Part shown: positions 1 to 12,594 of the stretch, in pieces
Position numbering within the stretch: the first letter of the stretch is position 1
Layout: each line of letters starts with the position of its first letter
Assembly: GCF_964275005.1 (NCBI RefSeq)
Contig: NC_092685.1
Location: 29,348,682-29,412,681, forward strand
Direction: 5' to 3'
Origin: Diadema setosum
Lineage: Eukaryota > Echinodermata > Echinoidea > Diadematoida > Diadematidae
Length of the DNA stretch: 64,000 bases
Notes under the pieces: generated by a model
Database searches by the model: none
Told to the model about the DNA's origin: nothing
What the model saw: only the letters and a program-made list of their open reading frames with translations
Position numbers and translations under genes: made by a program

Positions 1-277
1 GCTCCTCTTCCCCCTCTTCCTCCTCCACCTCACCTCCCTCCTCTTCCTCCTCCCCCTCCTCCCCCTCCTCATCTCCTCCTCCTCATCTTCTTCCCTCCCA
101 CCTCCTCCTCCTCCCCTCCCCTCTCCCTCCTCCTCCTCCTCTTCCTCCTCCTCCCCTCTCCTCCCCTCTCCTTCCCCCCTCCTCCTCCTCCTCCTCCTCC
201 CCCCTCGCCTCTCCTCCTCCCCCTCCTCTTCCCCTCTCCTCCTTCCCCTCACCATCCTCCTTCTTCTCCTCCTCCTT
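1..277. repeat. Polypyrimidine (CT/TCC) tract
   Basis: About 277 bases almost purely C and T on the + strand, built of irregular TCC, CTC and CCCT runs. It lies in the XPO5 intron directly upstream of the first exon in the window and runs into its splice acceptor. Such long pyrimidine-purine tracts can form triplex DNA and are prone to length change. The Glu/Arg/Gly-rich reading frame on the other strand is a composition artefact. Confidence 0.9.
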
Positions 278-283
278 CATGAG

Positions 284-3200
284 GTAGAATGGTCCAGTCA
301 CCTGACATGTTCATCCACCACATTGGCCTTGCTCAGCCCAGCAGTGTCCAGCCCAGCCAGGAGGACACCCACAACAGGAATCGGGCACAAGTTTTCAACT
401 GTCTCTCCACCAGCTTAGCTGTTATCAAGAGGAGCTGCTGGCCGAGTGACCCAGAGGTACGTCCCTTCTGATGTCCACACATTGGTCATTTTGGGTCCTG
501 CTTCCTTGGTCATACAGCTTCTAGGGATTTTTAGAAATGAAAAAAGAAGTGAACATAGATATTTAGCAGCATGAAGGGGGGGGGGGGAGATATGAAAAGA
601 CTGCAACAAACCTTACAAGATTACTTTTATTATATCATAGAGCTTCTGGAAAACAGCACAAACAGATAAGCATAAGTTAAATAATTGTTTGTTCTCTAGT
701 AAATCAAAGCTGAAGTAAGTATCAAGAGCAAATCTTCATGATGCATTATCCTTTGTTTTATGTCGGTATTAAGTAGGTCAGTCACAATCGTGATCAAGAT
801 ATGCAAATTGATGTGTGTATGCAAATGCTATTAAATGCATAGAAATTTCCCTGCATGTTCATTGTAGTTGCCAGCCATTGGGATGATAAAGACATGTAGT
901 TGTAAAGAAATAGGGTTCTTAGCAGGAAAAAAAAAAAAAAGAGGAGGTACTCAAATATGTGCAATTAAAGCATGGCTAGGTGAAAGAGGCCAAGTGGTAA
1001 AAGCACCATTGATAATATCTTGGATGGCTGAAACCTTCTCTCTGTATTGTCTTAGTTGTGGAGTCTGACGTCAAATGCCTTGTACTTTGCTGTGTTTCGT
1101 TATTAGGTCGCTGAAGCTGGAGGCTTTGTCAGTGGTCACCTACCCAACGGGACCTGCATCTACAAAAATCCCTGCACGCCACACATTGTACCTCTCTTGC
1201 CAAACCTTTTCACCTTAGCCAGGTAGGATCAGTTTGTCATGTTCGAAGTGTCAAGTCTGGCACGAGTATATGTTAATGAGAACAACTTTGCAAGCCCTGT
1301 GTAGTACCACTACAGTGTGAATTTCATACGTAGTCTGTTGTGTTTTGCTCACAGTATTTTGACTAGAAACCATTTGCATTTTTATAAATGAACACTTCTG
1401 TAGTGTGTAAAAACCAAGCATTTAGTGATTTGAATTATTTTGTCCAACAATGTTGTGCAGTATTTAGAAAACATGAGAACGTAATATGTTAATCATAATG
1501 ATATCAGCACAGCTATAAATTTGTTTTGTCCTTACTCTCTGCTGTACTTTTGACTTAATCAGTCAGTGGTAATTGTTCAATTCATCATTACAGAGATGAA
1601 GAGATAGGTATATCAATCGATAGACTGACTGATGGATAAGATGAGAACAAAAAACAAATGCTTGAGGAGAGGTTTTTTTTTTTTTTTTTTTTTAAGGTTT
1701 ATAGAACTTCGATTATCAACAACCTTGTGATCTGCTTTGCTCTTCTTAACCTGTTGAGAAGGGGCTGATTTTGCTACAACACGCATTTTCCATAGTCACT
1801 TGCCCGAGTGGTAGTACGTAGGACTAGTCATCAATGGGTTTGTAGGTACACTAGTACACAGTGCGTGATGAGGTATCATTGTAAATGATATGACACAAGG
1901 TAATACTATTCCACAATTAAGAGATATGTGTGCAACCTGCTCCAGTATGTCATGTTCTCATCTGCTCTGTCACAGAACGCTGAATGGTATATGGGCGCCG
2001 GAAATCAGAGCGAAAGTCTGCCCAGAGTACACGAAATCGTACGACATGACGGACAATGAGAGAAACACCATCCTAGGTAGGTGACTCTATAGTATGATGC
2101 TACTTGAATGTGGGTGAAATTAGAGGGGTCTATGTGGTCATGTTAGGTCAATGTGATGCATGTTGAGAAAAAGACCCAAGTGTTTTGTCTTGAGTCTTAT
2201 TGTAAAAGAAACTTGAGAAAACTACATTTTAGGGAAACGTGGACAGCTACAATCAAGATGCACAAGTCACCATTGTATGTAGATGAAGGAATGTTACATC
2301 AATCAAGCAAGCAGTCCATCTTCATTGCCATGCCTGCTGACAGTACCGTTTGCCTGCTTGTTGCTGTTTGAACATGCAGAAAGTTGTGGTGTACTTATCT
2401 TGTGTTAATGCTGTAGCAGAAAATATGAATTTGGAAGACTCCTTTGAGAGTTGTATTGTTGAATGCTTGTGGTAAAAATGTGTGGATTTTATACGGATAT
2501 TTTAAGATCATATGTGTCCCTGTGATTTGTCTTGACAGCATGAATAAAAAAAGAATTTGTTATAGATATTATGGGTTAAACTGACCGAGAAATGTATGTT
2601 CAACCACTTCGTAGTGCTTGAAACTAAGATTGCACTGTGCCATGGTTTCTGAATCCTGTGCTAAACTGAAAATGCATGGGTACTTAGTTTAATAACTTGA
2701 GATGCAACAGAAATGATGCATGAGCCCTCTTTATTTCTCTCCAGGTTTTTCCTCATATCCCATTTTTTTTTCCAAATGAAGAGATGGAATCTTTGTAAAT
2801 GAAGATAACTTACCTGTACTCAATCTATGCATGTCCTTAATTTTTCTCTAATTCCGTGCAGGGGTGTATGTCAACAGCTTAGATATTCATGACATGCCAT
2901 CAAACAAACCAGTCATGGAGAAAGTTCAGACCTTCCTCAACGTCATCTATGAGAACATGTGAGTTCACTTTTATTAGTAATACTGTATCAAAGCACTGAC
3001 ATTTTCCCGAATTTTGTAAATGTGCTCTTGAATGTGAAAATGCGCTGTAACTTGCAAAAGTATTGACAAAAATGAAGACAAAAATGTGCCCTGCATGCAC
3101 TGTCCCAGCCCAGCACACTAGCATTGCAATATCAAGTGAGTACTAGTAGTAGAGCCCAATACCATGCTATCAGCCCTCCTTCTCAAATTCTTAGAATACT

Positions 3201-6200
3201 AGTACTTTACTTTTTTCTCTTTTTTTTTTCTGAGAGATGTGATCACATTTCAAGCAATGTTTTGACAAATTAGGTTTGTTTTAGAAGTCTCACCTTCATC
3301 TAACATTTGTGTGTTGTTGTTTTTTTAATTATCGTGATAATGAAAAGATCACAAAGTGCAAAATTAACTCATGAATGTTTGTCTGATCAACTGCCATTTG
3401 CAAAAATATCTGGACGTGAAAGTATCGGCGTATACAGTATTAGATATTTATTATTAAATAATATCTGAAAATGCATTGAGCTATGTCACAGAATTACTCT
3501 TTCTAAATACTGTGTACATGTATTGTGGGTTGATGCTAAACCATCAAGCCTAAAATTGTAGTATTGTGTCAAAAAATGGCAATGACTGCTACTGAAATCC
3601 AGTGCAAGGATTTCTGACAAAGACCCAAATTTTTTTTCTTCTGTATGAAATGCTTTTATAGTGCATGGAATATTGTATTCAAGCTTTATGCCCCAGGTTT
3701 TCAATGTTGCTTCTTCGATACAGGCACAATGAATGCATTCTGTAAATCTTTATTAAAGGCATGATTTACCATTTGCAGATGAAACAAAAACACAGCGTTA
3801 GTGCTTTAAAATAGTTCTAAAATGTGAGTTACGGATAGAATCAACCACTGTAAAAATTTGAATCCGTATAATCAATGTTATATGATAAAAATGTTTCCAG
3901 ACTAAACCATCTACAGTTACAGTTTATTGAGAAAAACACTGATATCTCCTTATATTTTAGGCTTTATTGCAAAAATCTTATATGGTAGGATGTTTTGTGA
4001 TACAACAGACCCACACATAAATATCAAATGTGATATCTTGAACATTTTTGAGATCACTGCTTCCAAAGGTAAACAAGCATATTTAGATAGGCATTGCTCA
4101 TATTATCATCATATTGCCGAGGAATTCTTTTGGAAGCATTCAAAGAGACCTGTAGATGATAGTTACATAAATTTAGTTAAGAGGCATTTCATCATATTTG
4201 GAAAGAAAAATGAACAGAGTGTACCTATTTTCTCATTTTTAGGCGTTTACAAACTGAACAAGATGTTCCTTGTGATCACTCATCCTGTTCTCTCTTTTTT
4301 GTGTATCTACAGATGTCACCTCTTTGCAGACTCCTTCCAGAGGCTTGGTTATGAGTTCTACGCCACGGAGGGTCTGTCAGATCAGCTCCTCGGCTCAATA
4401 TTTGCCAACCTTCATCATTTGCCAGACTACAGAATCAGACACATCATTCATATCCTTTCATCATGCACATATGATATGTTTAGTGTCTGCTTTTATGCAC
4501 CTTCCCAAGCTTGGATGATTATCAAATGTAGTAGCTGTTTTAAATATTTGTTTATAACACTGAAATACAAACATGTCCTGTGTTTTTGATTTTCTTGAGA
4601 CTGAAATGATTGTAACATTCAGTGGTATTCGAACTGTAAATGCTATTTCTATTTCCTGAAATTTGTCAAGGGTTTATCCCTATCACATCAGGTGCATTAT
4701 TTTACAATAGGAGTGTTTCAGAGGAGGGTGAAAGTGAATGCAATCCATGAAGTGTCATCCTGGTAGGACAAGTGATTTCCTTAACCCCCTTCCTCTCATC
4801 ATCCACGTGTGGTAGCCAAATCCCTGGTCCAGTTCTGCCCCAGCCAGTGCTGGCAGTCTGTCCTGGTCCCGGCCATGGCTGGCCTGAATGCGCACATGGT
4901 GAATCGCCTCAAACAACAGTGGGCTGCTGTCATACAGAAGAGGCAGAGCAGGTAGGGACACGCGTGCCAGATGATGTTGGGGGTAACATGGGAACTTTAG
5001 AGGAGGGGAGAGGGGTGCACTTGGTGACTCTTCAGGATTAAGGTCAGATGTCTGGTACCTGTAAATAAGATAGCAAGCACTACCAGAGCAGGACAAGTCT
5101 TGCAATATTTTCAAGGGAAAACCAGCAATTTCATTAATTATATCATGCCTGGAAAAGACAAATGCCTTTTGCAGTTATTGCAGTGAAAATTTTTTTGCCT
5201 GCATTGAGTGTATGTCTGTGTGTTACAAATCATGAAAATGGATTCTAGGAAAAAGAAAATTATGTGTTTTATCAAATCCATGGAAAGTAACAAGTTAGTA
5301 ATGTTTTTAAATTTGTGGCAGTGTAAAACATGAGTCCTTGCAATGCTTTTGAGAAACATTCATCAAAAGTGTAAACAATGAACCTTTATCAAGGAGAAAA
5401 ATTACTGTTCAAATGTGTCAATTCCAATTATAATAATAATAATTATTATTATTTTTTTTTTGGTAGTAACTTCACAAACATATATGAGATACAATGAGTG
5501 TCAAGAACTCTATGACTTCATACAACTATTCAAGCATGCTGGGTACTGGTCTTGAGTGTGTAGAAGAGCATAATTATGTACTACAATTTCCCAAGCATGA
5601 CATGATGATGAAACAGGGATGCGTCTTTAGTTCCACAGTGTTGGCAGAAAATTGAAGTCTGTAACCATCTCCTTCCAGTCATTCAATCTCTCATGATGCT
5701 TCTTCCTTCATCCTCTCTCCTTCCTTGCCCACGATGATGTCGTCCACCTGCTGGTCCGAGCAGCGAGGGGGACGAGCGGGAGGAGGAGCTTGAGGCGCAG
5801 GAGGTCCTCGAGGAGCACTTGACGAGAGCCGTCACCAGGGAACACATGGAGCTGATCGGTAAGACCCGGAGGGCCTTTATCAACCGACCTCAGAAAGATC
5901 AAGCTCGCCTTCATGAGTTTGTCTCGTTCAGACGTAGAAATCTCCATAGGTCAACCCCATGCAAGCAGCACTTGACTGTGTCTTTGCCAAATTTGAAACT
6001 TACATTCTGTACCAGCCTGGCTGCTTTACCAACTCCAACTGATGAAAATATTGTCCATTTACTGTCAATTATTCGATTATGAGATGTACTCGTTGACGTC
6101 AATTGAATTTTTTGTAATGGGTACTACACCTGAAAACCCCTTCCATGTGAGATTGAAATGTATCGATAGAGTATACACAAGCCGATGACGATGGAATTGG

Positions 6201-9200
6201 GAATGTGACTTTGTTTGTGAAACTGTTATAAAAGCCAATTTTCATGTGATAAAGTTGGATAAAGTGATGGCTATTACCTTCCGCTGACCTTAAAGTATTT
6301 TTCAAGTTTTTCATGAGACTAAAGTGTGCATAGATCAAGCATGCACTTGAACCTACAGGGTAAAGAGAATTGATGCTGGTAATTAGAAAGACACGACACA
6401 GATGACTGTTAATTATCTTGAGAATAAATAGGCTTTTCAGTATGGAAAATTGGGATTGTTGAATGTTGAATCTTTCCTGTATTTACTGTCTCCTTTTGAC
6501 CCGAAAGGCCTCCTGTGCTGGAAGAAGACACACGCATCTGCCGGAAGTGGTGGCGTTGCTACGGCGATAGAGGGAGGAGGAGGAGGCAGTGGTGAGGGGG
6601 GTGAGGATGACATGGAGATGGATGGGATGGACCAGGCAGAGGGTGAGCCAGGAGGAGCCCAGACTCCCAACAAGCCAGACATGGACAACATCAGTGATAT
6701 GGGCAAGGTCATGCTCCAACATGAGGTGAGTAAAGACTGCCATCTTTCACTTTGATCTTGAGGTAATTTGTTCCTTTCATGCGATTGCATTTTTTCTAAT
6801 GGGCCGAGTGCCCTGTGGTTTTATCAGCTCTTGATCGAGAGAAATATGTTGTCATCATAGACTATGTATTTAGAGCGTAATATCTTTGATAAGCATTCAT
6901 TGAGAAACTTGCAGAATCCTTTTTTAAACTGAAGTTCTTCTACATCACTGTGATGTAGGCAAAAGTGACATACAGTGCTCACAACATTTTACACACAGTA
7001 TCAAGTGAACATCCAAATCCATAAATACATTTCTGTATCACCTGCTGTAAGACAGTGTACCAGTCCTTCCTTCTGTTTTCGTTGACTGTTATTGTATGAT
7101 AGTCAACGCATAATTTGGTATAGTTTAAGCTATTGGGTTACTCCTGGTGAAATAAAAGTGTATGAATAAACACTTTGTTATCAATGCAGTAAAATTTCTC
7201 AACTCTCAATTGGATACTCTGATTAATTGGGTAAAATCTGCTCTCACTGACCCTGTGCCATATAACTAAGACATGGCTCGACACTAACTTTTTTGTTTGG
7301 TGGCCCGATGGGGCCCCCAAAATCCTAAATTTCAAATTTTTGGTGGCCCGAGAGAAAAATTTGGTGTCCCGAAAAAAACAATAAAAAACATTAAAAGTCC
7401 TTTTTTTTAATGAGTCAAATGTTTAAGTTTTATGATAGTAAGAATTAGAAGTTAGACATATCTTCTCATAAATAAACTTCAACAAACTTGCAACACTCAC
7501 TCTCAGGCACTCATTCAGTCCTTTTCATCCATCCTTTAAACAAATTTAACTGCTAATTTCCGGCGCAAAAAGTTGCGAATTTATTGACATACTTTTCAAA
7601 AAATTTTGGTGGCCCGAGGTGGGCCACCAAATTTGCCCTTTTTTGAAATTTGGTGACCCGACTTTCATTTTTGGTGGCCCCGGGCCACTGGGCCACCGTT
7701 AGTGTCGAGCCCTGACTAAGAGATATGTAGTTTGTATCGTTGCCCCCTTAGGCCATCACGATCAAATTATCTAATGAATGTAAATTGTCAGCATGCTGGA
7801 AAGATCTTCTTTGCAGGCTGTGTACACAGTTCAGCTATCATGGTGCTGAGATTGACAAATTGTGCTGAAATGGTAGTATCGTTGATTTCCCTTCTTTACA
7901 TATTTCCTTTGGTTTGTTTTCCTCTTCTTCTTCCAGAGACTGTGTGAGAGTCTAGTGATGTGTGTGTACTCTGCCATGTCTTGGCCGGACACTGGTGTGT
8001 GCATCAAGGCTTGTCGACTCTCATGGCTGGTGCTACAACAGGTTTGTGTGCATTCCATGATTACAATCCCTCTTCAGAACCGTATGAACACTAACTTCGT
8101 CAGTGTAGCATAGCATTAACACAATTTTGGCTCTCTTAGCTGGCATTATGTGGTCATTCAACACCGTACAAGTGAACTTCATGTGTGTAATGAAATGAGA
8201 TTGGCGTATGATGAGGCAGTTATCAAAATAATTATTTGATGTGCGTATGTATCAAAGCATTTATTTTGTGCCCAGCATGTTTGAATTTTGTAAAATGTAC
8301 TTTCAGACTTTGATATGATACACTCAGACAAACCTACAATTATCCATTGATGTGTACAACTTTCTTTTTGTATTGATTGCTTTTAACCCTATTCTCTAAC
8401 TGAGCTATTTGAGACCAAGTTTTTACTGGGGGGGGCGATTTGACCCCCCCTTCAGATCTCGGCCACCGATCGCGCGATCGCCGTGAAATTTTGCCTGAAG
8501 CTGGATGTCAACTACAAGATTACATGGTCATACAATAGAAAAATATTGCCTTTCTATTTTTAATAAATCAATTATGCAAATTTGTGCATGAAATCATATT
8601 TTCACCTATAACTCCATTAAAAAGACTGAAGTATTGCTAAATTTTTGTGTCAGAATTCCTCAAGACATATCAAACAATTTTCATGTAAAAAAATAGCACA
8701 ATCAAAATCAATTTCTATTGTTTTTTATTGTTTTGTAAATTTCTTATGTATTTTATTGTTTTTTCGACTTTTTTTTTCTATTGTTTTTTTGCCAAAATTT
8801 GTTGTAGGCACTTTTTCAGGCTTATCTACACTAGAATTGATTAATTTCAATGATTTAAAGTTGAAATAATCTAATTTATATCAATTTAACCAAAAAACAC
8901 AATTTGCATTCAATTTGCACACGATATCATGAATTTGAGCTGTTTTCGGGTTGACATGCATATGCATAACATTACGTAACTTCAGAACCGTGTACCCAGA
9001 CGTCGCAAATTTGGTCTGAAAATATGCGGAAGACTTCAATGAAAAAAGTCGTGAAACGATGCGGCAAAATCTTTGCGCATTGCGGAATCGTGGTGCGAAA
9101 CGTCGATGGGGGGGGGGGTTCAATTTGACCCCCCTCCAGTTAGAATAGGGTTAACTCAACTGCTTTGTGCTTCCACTTCATTTTTGGGCAATGCCAGATT

Positions 9201-12200
9201 GTAGTTTGATGCAGCCCACATAACCTGCACCCAGTAATAAACAAAACCCAACAAAACCACTCCCTGTAGTAAGGTTACCTAGTTGCCTGATTTTCTGATG
9301 TCGTGATTCAATGTATGTATGCAAATAAGTGGTTGTCATGCTGTGATGTTCAATGTTCAAATTGAGTACCGAGTGTGGTGTATGTTATTTTTCAGCTGGC
9401 ATTGCGCCCTCTATTGCCCGAGGCAGCAGCCTTCCTCTACACCTCCATCCTACAAGGGCTGCAAGTTCATGGGGAGCATGACACGTGTCTAGCAGAGCTT
9501 GTCCTCAGAGCTCTCCAGCACTATGAACTACTTGTGAGTCCTTGCATCATTTTTTCCTCTTTTTTTTGTTGAAAAACTCAGTTCTATGACAATTTTTGTT
9601 GTTGCTGTAACAGTTGCTATTGCTGTTGTTTCTGTTGTTGTGTGTTGTTTTTATACCCCTGCCAAACGAAGTTTGAAGGGGGTATATAGGAGTCAGCGGA
9701 CGGTCGGGCGGTCGGGCGGTCGGTCCGTTGCAAATCTTGCGTCGCGAACTACTTCCTCAGTTTTCAACCGATTCCCATAAAACTTGGCACAGATGTGTGC
9801 CTTGGGTTGTAGATGTGCAAGACGTATTTTTTTAGAGTACCCAAAAGTACGTTGCCATGGTAACGGCATATTATGGGCAAAAATGGGTACAAATCTTGCG
9901 TCGCGAACTCCTCCCCCAGTTTTTGATCAATTTTTATGAAATTAGGTACAGATGTTCATCTGACTATGTTAATGTGCAAGACACATATTTCCGCAGTGGC
10001 CAAAAGTGCGTTGCCATGGTAACGGCATGTTCTTGGTAAAATATAGGGCAAAATGCTTCATGGCAAAACTGCTTCATCAGTGTTCTTCCAATTCTCATGG
10101 AATTCATATTGAATGTTTGTCTTAGGATATAGGTCAGCATGACACATTTCTTGACAGTGACAAAAAGTATGTTGCCATGGTAACAGCTCACATATTATGA
10201 GCCAAAATGATGGAAAATTTTGTGTTGCAAACTACTTCCTCAGATTTTGCCCAATTTCCATGAAACTTGGTACAGATGTGTGCCTTTGGTTGTAGATGTG
10301 CAAGACGCATTTTTCGACAGTACCCGAAAGTACGTTGCCATGGTAACGGCATATTGATGGCAGAAGATCAAGGAAAGATCTTGCGGATTTAACTACTTCC
10401 TCAGTTTTTTGACCAAAGCTTATGAAATGTTGTTTTGACCAAAGCTTATGAAATGTTGTTTGGCGGGGGTATAACCAGTCGCTGTAGCGACATTTCTAGT
10501 TGTTTCTGACCTTCTGTATGTTGATTTAGTTCCCATTTGAAAATCTTGCTAAAAGGATCAAGCGTCGTAATATATCCCTGTGTGTCCAAACACATATGTG
10601 GGTGTGTGTGTTTGTTTGTTTGTAAGTGTGTAACTGTATATTTGTAATCTACTTGGTTCCTGTTGGTGAGAATGAAGAAACAAATGACACTGTGCATCGA
10701 TGCATTAAGTAGAAATTCCTCATACAATACTTAGTATGATTCCATATTTGATATGGACTCTCCTCATCCCAAATCATAAAATGATGTATGCCATTGAGCC
10801 CAAACTAAATTTTTTTTTTCGCTTTCTTTGTATTTTCAGTTACATCAGTCGAAATCCATTTCCTGTAAATCATTTTTATTAATTCAAAATTTCCATCATT
10901 GATTGCACAACTAGGATATAACATATCGTCGCTGGGGCTACAAGACCTCGCATCTGAAATTTTCATGAAAAGTACTTTTATGGATTAATGGTCAGATAAT
11001 CAGTTAAGTGATGTCCTGTCCAAATCCGAGCTGTCTTACCCCAAAAATGAAGCCACCCTGGCATGTCAAAGGAGAGGCTATCCCATTTGATATGGTGTTT
11101 TGGCTGCCATGTTTTTGTGCTCTCCTGAACATTTGACATTTTGTAGATACAAGGTCTTGTCGCCTCAGCGACGGTATGTATATCATAAAGACATGAAATC
11201 TTTATTATTCCTCTTTATTTTAGTGAGCATATATCAGCTTGCACATCAAGGAACTCTTAGAGATAGTTGGTCAGAGGGTCACATTCTGGGAATCCCCTTC
11301 CCCGTTGAACACTGTCCCATCCAATGTTTTGTTGGTTTGTGACAGCGTCTTTGTGAACCTCACCGGCCGTAGAGTAAGATTACACAGAGGTCCATAGTAC
11401 CGGTGGAGTGTTGGGACTGGTATGGTCTCTTTATACACACACTGGCTTCCAGACCCTCATACACTTGTCTAAATATAAAGAGCTGTATTTTTAATGAAAG
11501 CAGTCATTTTGAGGCAGCATATGGGTGAATTGTGCCTGAAATCACACAAGAGATTAAAACATGAAAACATTCATAAACATCAATATTTTACTTATGAATT
11601 GTAGTATGCAGCTGGCCAATTTATATCTTGGACACTTAACAAACATGTCTCTTTTGAACCTTTACTTGTTCCAGTTCCAGTTTCAAGAGAATACATTAGC
11701 TATGAAAAGGAACAATTGTGTTCATCAGATGTGGAAGAGAAATCAGCCTCATGAAAATAGCAAAGCTTGGATTTAGATTGCCTGTTTATATATGATTTCT
11801 GTCTTGTTTGCTTCTCACAATCAGAGAGAAAAGTATCCAGTGCTGACGGAGATGATGAAGAATCTCCCGGAGTGCAGCGAGCAAGCCATGCAGCAGTTCC
11901 ACCAGAGGGTGCTAGGCAACAAGGCCATGTCGGAGAAGAAGAAGAAGGACGCCTTCAAGAAGCTCCTCGTTGGAGTCATCGGGGTGAGATGCGGGCAAAC
12001 ATTACTCACAACTGCTGTATCGCATACTTGTCAAAAGTCTCATTTTTCACCTTAGCCTATTTTAATTCTTCACATGATGAGAACTAAACCAGAGAGTTGG
12101 GTTGAAAAAGGTCAGAGGGGGCGATACCACAAAGACTTTAATGTTTGAGTGTGTGAGTTTTGTATTCAGCAGCAAAACACTCCATTTGATGTTTCTCTAG

Positions 12201-12594
12201 ATTTGACCTGTTGAGTCTGTGTGCAACTAGAATGATAAAGTACAATCATCATGTTTTCCATGCAGAGGTCAATCTTACGTGTGGCAGAATTTGCTTTCAT
12301 TACTCTTCAGATGACCTAATTGAATGAACAGCATCCTTTATTGTATGTTTGTTGAGATTAGTCATAAAAATTGCCCCTCCCCCCCCCCCCAGAAACCAAC
12401 AACAACAACCAAAGGCTCTTTCCTTTTCTTGTGTTTTGTAACAGCAACATGTGAGCCAAAAGTTCAAGAGGAACGAGGTGATAAAGGATCTCCCCGCCAT
12501 CTACAAGCCCAGGAGGTACAAGCCATCACCCATCGATGAAGAGAGGGAGGATGCAGGCCTCGTCATGCTGTTCCGGCACAGCGACGATTTATGA
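284..12594 (+). CDS. XPO5: Exportin-5, C-terminal half (12 exons; 5' part outside window)
   Basis: Exportin-5 is the RanGTP-dependent karyopherin that carries pre-miRNAs and other short hairpin RNAs from nucleus to cytoplasm. Exons: 284-456, 1107-1222, 1976-2076, 2862-2958, 4313-4449, 4807-4951, 5761-5858, 6508-6725, 7937-8041, 9396-9533, 11825-11983, 12445-12594 (stop TGA 12592-12594). Phases agree at every junction and give about 544 residues, roughly the last 45% of the usual 1,200. Recognisable family segments, by comparison with human XPO5 as I recall it, include VIKRSCWPSDPE, EAGGFVSGH, NIPDYR-like HLPDYRIRHIIRVV, LVQFCPSQ, ILQGLQVHGEHDTC, and KKDAFKKLLVGVIG near the C-terminus. The exon at 6508-6725 holds an acidic, Gly-rich insert. 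All introns are GT-AG except 4450-4806 (see separate entry). The acceptor of the first exon is uncertain (284, 288 or 298); 284 gives the best family alignment. The acceptor at 5761 could be 5764. Confidence 0.95.
1746..1842 (+). repeat. Short TTAA-flanked MITE (TTAACCTGTTG family), copy 1
   Basis: Begins TTAACCTGTTGAGA and contains GGGCTGATTTTGCTACAACA and CACTTGCCCGAGT, shared with the copies at 21265-21358 (inverted) and 50769-50860. The 3' inverted repeat has decayed. It lies in an XPO5 intron. TTAA ends suggest mobilisation by a piggyBac-type transposase; this is inference. Confidence 0.6.
3753..4086 (-). mobile_element. TTAA-flanked MITE, 3-copy family, copy A
   Basis: Inverted relative to the copies at 25105-25411 and 37622-37988. 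It starts TTAAAGGCATGATTTACC and shares long internal blocks such as CTCCTTATATTTTAGGCTTT and ATGATAAAA with them. The right end is eroded (CCAAAGGTAAACAAG without a clean CCTTTAA), so this looks like the oldest of the three. It lies in the XPO5 intron before exon 4313-4449, and a 220-codon open frame across it is chance. Confidence 0.75.
4450..4806 (+). other. XPO5: U12-type AT-AC intron in XPO5
   Basis: The exon ends ...CACATCATTC and the intron opens with ATATCCTTT, exactly the minor-spliceosome 5' splice-site consensus. A perfect branch-site consensus TTCCTTAAC lies at 4777-4785, and the intron ends in CAC at 4806. Joining 4449 to 4807 restores the frame through RHIIRVVAKSLVQFC, which fits the exportin-5 family; no GT donor or AG acceptor nearby does this. 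The branch-to-acceptor distance is about 22 nt, slightly long for the class. The intron is 357 nt, splits a codon after its first base, and is unusual beside eleven GT-AG introns. Confidence 0.9.
7275..7712. mobile_element. MITE with GGCTCGACACTAAC terminal inverted repeats, copy 1
   Basis: Perfect 14-bp terminal inverted repeats, GGCTCGACACTAAC at the left and GTTAGTGTCGAGCC at the right. The inside repeats short GGTGGCCCGA / GGGCCACC blocks, so the element can fold along most of its edges. A second diverged copy is at 59366-59594. No coding capacity. It lies in an XPO5 intron; the superfamily is not assignable from what I see. Confidence 0.8.
8383..9154. mobile_element. piggyBac-like non-autonomous element (TTAA...TTAA)
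   Basis: Bounded by TTAA at 8383-8386 and 9151-9154. Just inside are CCCTATTCT and AGAATAGGG, followed by G/C runs flanking a TTTGACCCCCC motif on both sides. TTAA duplications with CCC-starting ends are the hallmark of piggyBac superfamily elements. The roughly 770-bp AT-rich interior has no transposase, so it is non-autonomous. It lies in an XPO5 intron. Confidence 0.75.
9652..10499 (+). mobile_element. Helitron-like non-autonomous element with ~160-bp tandem units
   Basis: Opens TATACCCCTGCCAAACGAAG and ends with hairpin GTCGCTGTAGCGAC followed by ATTTCTAG|T, which is a hairpin-plus-CTAG Helitron-type 3' terminus. After a (CGGTCGGG)n block come four to five tandem units of about 160 bp, each beginning near CTTGCGTCGCGAACTACTTC. 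Each of the first four holds a GTTGCCATGGTAAC palindrome (9851, 10010, 10171, 10334). No Rep/helicase coding. It lies in the XPO5 intron after exon 9396-9533. Confidence 0.7.

Noticed and set aside
3927-4589. 220-codon + strand open frame
   Set aside because: It spans a MITE copy, the XPO5 intron and one real exon; only its last third (from 4313) is coding, as part of XPO5.
9651-10499. CRISPR-like array from the regular ~160-bp units
   Set aside because: Animal nuclear context, units are contiguous tandem repeats without unique spacers.
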